Source: a virus | IMG/VR virus record: IMGVR_UViG_3300034682_000456 | Location: 1 to 31,190 of that record | Strand: one strand, 5' to 3' | Length of the DNA: 31,190 bases | Part shown: positions 27,557 to 31,190 of the stretch, piece after piece | Numbering within the stretch: the stretch's first letter is position 1 | How the letters are laid out: each line of letters starts with the position of its first letter | The notes under the pieces: model-generated | The model's database searches: none | Told to the model about the DNA's origin: nothing | What the model saw: the letters and a program-made list of their open reading frames with translations, nothing else | Position numbers and translations under genes: made by a program

Positions 27557-27975
27557 GGGCTGGTCCTCTGGTCTTGGTCCTGATTGAAAGCGGTAAGCAG
27601 CCAGGCGCGCAGCTGGCCGGACTTGACGTGTTCCGGGGTGGCCTCGATGACAGTCCACCCCAGCAAGCGGGCCTCATTCATCTTGGCGCGGTCCTCAACG
27701 AACCCTTTGCCGCGAGTGTGGCGGCCACCGGAGTGAATACCACCGTGGATCTCGACGGCAATCATGCGGGTCGGCCAGGCGTAATCTAATCGCCAGCGGC
27801 GCTTGGGGTGGAACACCAGCTCGGTGGCGGGGTCAGGGAAGCCGACCAGCTGGGCCAGCACCTTGCCGTGCAGCTCATCCACCTGCTTGGATTTCTTGAC
27901 TTGGTTCGCTACCGCCTTGGCTTTCGGGTGTTTATCCAGCAGGCGGGCTGCGTCGATGGCTGAGAGGCGGATCAT
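27553..27975 (-). CDS. PD-(D/E)XK-like nuclease (DUF559/Vsr-type fold)
   Basis: This is a 140-aa protein. The core is E51...R62-L-D64-Y-A-W, then I72-A-V-E75-I-H77-G-G-I-H, matching the D...ExH/K-GGxH pattern of DUF559/Vsr-related small endonucleases. The helix with KMNEARLLGWTVIEATPEHV completes the fold. It occupies the nin-region position usually held by a Holliday junction resolvase such as RusA or a NinG-like nuclease, so a role in recombination or DNA-end processing is likely. Start ATG at 27975 overlaps the upstream stop (ATGA). Confidence 0.7.
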   Translation of the reverse strand: MIRLSAIDAARLLDKHPKAKAVANQVKKSKQVDELHGKVLAQLVGFPDPATELVFHPKRRWRLDYAWPTRMIAVEIHGGIHSGGRHTRGKGFVEDRAKMNEARLLGWTVIEATPEHVKSGQLRAWLLTAFNQDQDQRTSP

Positions 27976-28226
27976 GAAGCCACCTCTCTATCAATGAGAA
28001 CCCGCACCTCTTTGTTAACATCGTTTCGCTCGATAACAACCCGACATCCACGCACCCGAATGTCACCTGAAACAACAGAGAGTACGCCAACCTCAAACCC
28101 GGCATCACGTATCCGTCTGCTCAAAAAAGCGACCTGATGATGCACGACAGGCAATTGGGACAAATCTTGCTTGCTGATGTAGGCATCCATCTCCCATTGC
28201 GGGATGGTGACGATAGTTGCTGTCAT
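27972..28226 (-). CDS. Hypothetical nin-region protein
   Basis: This is an 84-aa protein with strand-rich sequence (VGVLSVVSGDIRVRGCRVVIE) and a C-terminal KEVRVLIDREV. The ATG at 28226 overlaps the DUF1364 stop (ATGA). It is part of the tight nin-like array between DUF1364 and the nuclease. No family recognised. Confidence 0.6.
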   Translation of the reverse strand: MTATIVTIPQWEMDAYISKQDLSQLPVVHHQVAFLSRRIRDAGFEVGVLSVVSGDIRVRGCRVVIERNDVNKEVRVLIDREVAS

Positions 28227-28552
28227 GCGACCCCCTTTACACTGACAAGCCCACGCATCACCCAGCTGTGCAGCTGACGGGTCAGGGCGCTATAGGTGAC
28301 CTCTTCACGCTCCCCGGGCTGCCAGTCGTAGGCAGTACGGCCGTCAATGGCGTCATGGCAAGCGCAGCACGCCTCAACCGCCACTAAATCATCCCCCTTG
28401 AGGGCCATTCCATGCGGGGCACTAGGCAGGTGAGCCAGCACGGTGGTTTCGGTGCCACCGATGCAGACCCCGGCAAGCTGGATCTTGCAGAGCTGGCCGC
28501 GAGCACCATCGCGCAGGTCGCCGGATCGGATTGGGCTGGTCTCGAATCTCAT
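28223..28552 (-). CDS. DUF1364 family protein
   Basis: This is a 109-aa protein. The family signature is GARGQLCKIQLAGVC, ETTVLAHL, HDLL/DDLVAVEACCACHDAIDGR, with C22, C30, a conserved His in LAHL, and paired cysteines with His in ACCACHD. The pattern fits a zinc-stabilised HNH-like fold, so a nuclease-like or DNA-binding role is possible; the activity is not established. It occurs in nin regions of lambdoid phages, here between DUF1367 and the small gene before the nuclease. Confidence 0.85.
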   Translation of the reverse strand: MRFETSPIRSGDLRDGARGQLCKIQLAGVCIGGTETTVLAHLPSAPHGMALKGDDLVAVEACCACHDAIDGRTAYDWQPGEREEVTYSALTRQLHSWVMRGLVSVKGVA

Positions 28553-29142
28553 CCGGCAAACCCCATCAGCTGGGCGCAGGCGTTCTCAGCCTCCTCCTCG
28601 GTGGCAAACTGCTTGCTCAGCACATAGCGCCAGCAGACCCCGAACACAGCCCGGTACAGATCGGAGAACTCAGCCTGATCCATCTTGGCAAAGCTGACGC
28701 TCTTGGCCTCCTTGCGCATGCCGCCATCCGGCAGCATCACCACGGTGTAATAACCGGCCTCGACGGTGAGCCACTTGCGCATCACCTCAAACGACTTCTC
28801 AGCCTGGGGGCCGTGGCGCTCGATACGGCTGCTGGCCAACTGGTCGATAAACTCATCCTTGGCCTTGTTCAGCACGTTGCCAGCGCCGAACTGGGCGAGG
28901 TAGCGAACGAACCGGGACAGGATCCCCTGCTCGGCTGGCGATACCATGCCGCCAGTTGGCTCCCAGTAATCGAAAGTCAGATTGAGCAGGGCGAAGAAGC
29001 GGCGGTGAAACGCCAGATTGCGGCGCCCCTTGCCCTTGGCCAGGATGGTTGTGCCGATCGGCATCAGCTTGATGGCTTCGGCATCGGCAGGAGTGGACGG
29101 GGCAAGTACCCCGCCGGACATTTTCAGAAGGGTAAGCTCCAT
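28549..29142 (-). CDS. DUF1367 family protein
   Basis: This is a 197-aa protein. Signature segments are GGVLAPSTPADAE, IGTTILAKGKGRRNLAFHRRFFALLNLTFDYW, VVMLPDGGMRKEAKSVSFAKMDQAEFSDLY and a C-terminal FVCW-like RYVL helix. The family is conserved in nin regions of lambdoid prophages and has no known activity. A single-stranded DNA or recombination role is often assumed from position. ATG at 29142 with GGAGG about 10 nt upstream. Confidence 0.88.
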   Translation of the reverse strand: MELTLLKMSGGVLAPSTPADAEAIKLMPIGTTILAKGKGRRNLAFHRRFFALLNLTFDYWEPTGGMVSPAEQGILSRFVRYLAQFGAGNVLNKAKDEFIDQLASSRIERHGPQAEKSFEVMRKWLTVEAGYYTVVMLPDGGMRKEAKSVSFAKMDQAEFSDLYRAVFGVCWRYVLSKQFATEEEAENACAQLMGFAG

Positions 29143-29144
29143 GG

Positions 29145-29483
29145 TTATGCCGCCTCCCCATCAATCTTGCTCTGGCGACGCTCATTTCCAAGCTCATAGC
29201 GGCGGTCAATTTCGTCGCAGTCGTCATCCCCTTCATCATCGCCATCAACCGATTTGGCCATGGCAACGCAGCACTCTTGGCAGAAGTAAAACGAACCTAT
29301 CTCGCCTTCAAAAATCTCAACAAGGTTGCGGCCAGTTTCACCAACCTTCGTTTCTGCGTCGCAGATGTGGCAAACGTGAGGTTTTCTGAACTTGACGATC
29401 TTGTTTTTCAGAGTTCTGTCGCCACAGCTTCCGAAATCCCCTTCGAACGGGTTGACGTGCAGGGCAGACTCAAGCAATTGCAT
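29145..29483 (-). CDS. Small zinc-finger protein
   Basis: This 112-aa protein contains C38-x2-C41 and C68-x2-C71, a CxxC-x26-CxxC arrangement resembling a treble-clef or Zn-ribbon, between KPHVCHICDAETKVG and FYFCQECC. An Asp-rich segment with DGDDEGDDDCDEI follows. Several in-frame starts exist; I chose the ATG at 29483 with GAGG 6 nt upstream rather than 29489 or GTG 29495. It is probably a small nucleic-acid-binding phage protein; exact role unknown. Confidence 0.6.
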   Translation of the reverse strand: MQLLESALHVNPFEGDFGSCGDRTLKNKIVKFRKPHVCHICDAETKVGETGRNLVEIFEGEIGSFYFCQECCVAMAKSVDGDDEGDDDCDEIDRRYELGNERRQSKIDGEAA

Positions 29484-29491
29484 GTCCATCC

Positions 29492-29674
29492 TCACCCCAG
29501 CTTGGCTTTGTTGCGGCGCTTGGCTGCGGCACGCTGGCGTTTTGCGGCCCTGTCATTGCGCTGGTTGGGGATGCAGAATGAGCTTGCTGGAGTGAAATCC
29601 TGCAAGCGCATCCATGGGGTATTGGCTGACGCTGCAGCAACCACGGCTGCGATGGTGATGAGTGAAATTCTCAT
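29492..29674 (-). CDS. Hypothetical small basic protein with N-terminal hydrophobic segment
   Basis: This 60-aa ORF has ATG at 29674 overlapping the stop of the upstream gene (ATGA). Residues 3-17 (ISLITIAAVVAAASA) are hydrophobic and look like a signal peptide or short membrane anchor. The last 25 residues are very basic (RNDRAAKRQRAAAKRRNKAK). The product may be a membrane-anchored nucleic-acid-binding peptide. No family recognised. Confidence 0.5.
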   Translation of the reverse strand: MRISLITIAAVVAAASANTPWMRLQDFTPASSFCIPNQRNDRAAKRQRAAAKRRNKAKLG

Positions 29675-29967
29675 GCTGCCACCGCCTTAGCCGCAACGGC
29701 TTCCGCAGTGGGGAACGGCGAGAGGCTGTAATGCCAAACCTGCTTGCTGTCGATGGTCTGGCAACTGGAGTGTTTTTCCCAGCCGTGGCAGCAGACTTCG
29801 CGCAGGCGGGCACTGATGGCGGCTTGAGTGTCGGCGTGGCCGAAGCGGTTCCAGCACTCCCGCTCGATGTCGCGCAGGGTGCGGGCTTTTCCGTCGCGCA
29901 TTATCGCGATGACGCGCCCCAGTTGGGTCGCAACGGATAGATCTCGAGTGTTCGATTTTGCGGTCAT
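29671..29967 (-). CDS. Putative winged-helix DNA-binding protein
   Basis: This is a 98-aa protein from the ATG at 29967 with AAAGGA 8 nt upstream. It shows a helix-turn-helix pattern, VIAIMRDGKARTLRDIE then ADTQAAISARLREVC, and a wing-like SLSPF strand near the end. The segment with MRDGKARTLRDIERECW is typical of small phage winged-helix proteins. It may act as an early regulator. Confidence is limited because the family is not certain. Confidence 0.6.
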   Translation of the reverse strand: MTAKSNTRDLSVATQLGRVIAIMRDGKARTLRDIERECWNRFGHADTQAAISARLREVCCHGWEKHSSCQTIDSKQVWHYSLSPFPTAEAVAAKAVAA

Positions 29968-30041
29968 GGTCGGGTCCTTTGGTTAATCAGCCGGGTGGTC
30001 TAAGTCCGGCATAAACATGTTACGGCGCGATATACCCCTTG

Positions 30042-30344
30042 TCACGGGTTTGCAAGGGCCTCGCCTCCAGAGTTATCCACAGCTCCATTTGCAACACCAC
30101 CTCTCAACACCAGCACTGGCGCGCCTCTCAGCCGTTTCGCCTCCTCTGCCACTTGCTCTGGCGTCGTGTCGAGCACCAGCCAATGCCCTGCCCCGCGCTG
30201 GCAATCTGTGTGTCCCAGCACGGCGATTTCGTCTGCCACCTCGAGCAGTACACGCTCCCCGCACCAGCCACGGACGGGCGGATAGATCACCACCCGGCAA
30301 AACTTCGCGGCCTTGACCGCGGCGATCACGTCTTGGTTGAACAT
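30042..30344 (-). CDS. Hypothetical protein between the P-like and HTH genes
   Basis: This 100-aa protein (ATG at 30344; GGAGG 8 nt upstream) is mixed alpha/beta: FCRVVIYPPVRGW is a probable strand, LLEVADEIAVLGH and WLVLDTTPEQVAEEAK alternate, and the C-terminus is Gly/Ala-rich. No motif is recognised. The region 29968-30041 downstream contains no gene. Confidence 0.55.
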   Translation of the reverse strand: MFNQDVIAAVKAAKFCRVVIYPPVRGWCGERVLLEVADEIAVLGHTDCQRGAGHWLVLDTTPEQVAEEAKRLRGAPVLVLRGGVANGAVDNSGGEALANP

Positions 30345-30346
30345 CC

Positions 30347-30835
30347 CTAAATCCTCCCTGTGATGGTGTAACCGCGCTGGCGGCGTTCGGTGAGTATCCT
30401 GTCCAGCTCAACCTGCACCGCCTCGCTCGTCACGTCGCCGTCACGCTGCAGCACGATCACGGTCGCCTCCATCTCGCATGCCCTGATGGAGATCACCAGC
30501 CTTGGCTCCCTGGCTGGCGCAGCCGTGGCTGGCTGCCGGCGCAGTATCTCTGCCCGCACCTCTGCCGGGCGCGGAGCGAACTGGCGCTCCACATCGGCCG
30601 CCATGTCCTGCACCACCTCCCGGATCTGGGCTGGAGTGAAGCCGCGCAGCACGCCACCCCAGGCCAGCGCTGCGCCTCGGGCATTGGCATCCAGCTGGTT
30701 GGCGCTGGCAGGCCAGCTCCCGGCCATCAGCGGCAGCAGCTCCTCAGCGATGAATGCGGCCATGCGGGCGCTCATGGCGGGCGCATCCTGGTTGGCTGGC
30801 AGTGCGGTCACGTTAGAGGGGAGTGTCGTCGTCAT
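30347..30835 (-). CDS. Putative lambda P-like replication protein
   Basis: This 162-aa protein has ATG at 30835, 23 nt inside the end of the upstream replication gene. The middle (MAAFIAEELLPLMAGSWPAS, then WGGVLRGFTPAQIREVVQDM and FAPRPAEVR) resembles the N-terminal pattern of lambda P-type helicase loaders, in which a W..L..G-TPEQI segment precedes FPPS/APRP. The C-terminal half is different and shorter than lambda P (233 aa). Being directly downstream of an O-like protein supports a helicase-loading role, but the similarity is modest. Confidence 0.5.
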   Translation of the reverse strand: MTTTLPSNVTALPANQDAPAMSARMAAFIAEELLPLMAGSWPASANQLDANARGAALAWGGVLRGFTPAQIREVVQDMAADVERQFAPRPAEVRAEILRRQPATAAPAREPRLVISIRACEMEATVIVLQRDGDVTSEAVQVELDRILTERRQRGYTITGRI

Positions 30836-31190
30836 AGCTGACAGCTCCCGATTCGATGAGACTGCGCGCCTGTTGCTGGGCGGCGGCAATGTTGGACATC
30901 GGCTTGCGCTTACCCTCGAAGCCCTCCCACTCGCCGTTCAGGCAGCGCGGGCGATCGATCTGATCCCAGCGCTGGGCGCCAGCCAGGTACCCGGCGAACT
31001 TCTGCGGCGCAAACAGGGTCATTGGCCGCAGGTATTCGGCCATTTTCAGGTTTGCGGACCAGTGTTCGCGCTTGAAGTCGATCACCAGTTGCAGATCGGC
31101 CACGGAGTAGCCCTCCGCCAGTCTGGCGTTGATGTTCTGCAGGGTGGTTGGCTTGGCCTGATAGCGGCGATTGCATGCGGCGTTGAGGTG
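30813..31190 (-). CDS. Replication protein with Phg_2220_C domain (cut by the right edge)
   Basis: Only the C-terminal 125 residues are in the window; the frame is open to the edge. The sequence matches the conserved phage C-terminal domain Phg_2220_C: a LNAACNRRYQ start, NINARLAEGYSVADLQLVID, KREHW, KMAEYLRPMTLFA and KFAGYL. This domain ends O-like and primase-like phage replication initiators. With the P-like gene next, it gives the O-P order of lambdoid phages. The N-terminal DNA-binding part lies outside the window. Confidence 0.8.
   Translation of the reverse strand, partial: HLNAACNRRYQAKPTTLQNINARLAEGYSVADLQLVIDFKREHWSANLKMAEYLRPMTLFAPQKFAGYLAGAQRWDQIDRPRCLNGEWEGFEGKRKPMSNIAAAQQQARSLIESGAVSYDDDTPL

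Noticed and set aside
1-31190. CRISPR arrays, tRNA genes and insertion sequences
   Set aside because: No regularly spaced repeats, cloverleaf-like sequences, transposase ORFs or terminal inverted repeats were seen; all repeats found are listed separately.

Overview
The window reads as most of a temperate, short-tailed phage (prophage) genome of a gammaproteobacterium. An Aeromonas-like host would fit the GC-rich codon use, but the host is an inference and no host gene is visible. Almost everything is on the minus strand, so the phage reads from the right edge to the left edge. I found no integrase, CI-type repressor, tRNA or attachment site; the left arm of the phage must lie outside the window or be absent.

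Right to left. (1) 31190-29492, replication and early accessory genes: a replication protein cut by the right edge with a Phg_2220_C-type C-terminus, a lambda P-like helper, then small genes. (2) 29483-26945, a lambda nin-like block: a small zinc-finger protein, DUF1367, DUF1364, a small unknown, a PD-(D/E)XK-like nuclease, and a lambda-type Q antiterminator. (3) 26944-26055, the slot just downstream of Q: a possible late promoter, a terminator and three small unknown genes. (4) 25906-24658, the lysis cassette: holin, SAR endolysin, Rz, and Rz1 nested inside Rz. (5) 24576-16190, DNA packaging and head: TerS, TerL, portal, an N4 Gp49/Sf6 gp66 family protein, three small genes, scaffold, N4-gp56-type major capsid, and neck proteins. 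(6) 16193-12379, tail and adhesion: a large neck/tail protein, a fibre-like protein with YD repeats, a glycine-rich adhesin and a chaperone-like protein. (7) 12326-1488, probable ejected virion proteins, ending in a 2222-residue polyvalent protein with two tandem HExxH domains and an LPD38-like C-terminus. A plus-strand lipoprotein moron interrupts this block at 8370-8849. (8) 1425-1, the left end: a small membrane protein, an HTH regulator on the plus strand, and two related small minus-strand ORFs, one behind a near-consensus LexA box.

Regulatory logic: Q would be the last early gene and would allow read-through of the long late operon. This fits a striking feature: intrinsic-terminator hairpins sit immediately upstream of ribosome binding sites at many points along the late strand (holin, Gp49/66, scaffold, the gene after capsid, the 257-aa virion gene, the giant gene and the last membrane gene).

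Most unusual observations: a 64-codon ORF with its own Shine-Dalgarno sequence and strongly coding-like codon use, read in the +1 frame inside a linker of the giant gene; a second +1-frame coiled-coil-like segment in the same gene that splits the first of the tandem zincin domains; three YD repeats at an exact 24-residue period in a short fibre protein; and the SOS-box/HTH/paralogous-ORF module at the left end.
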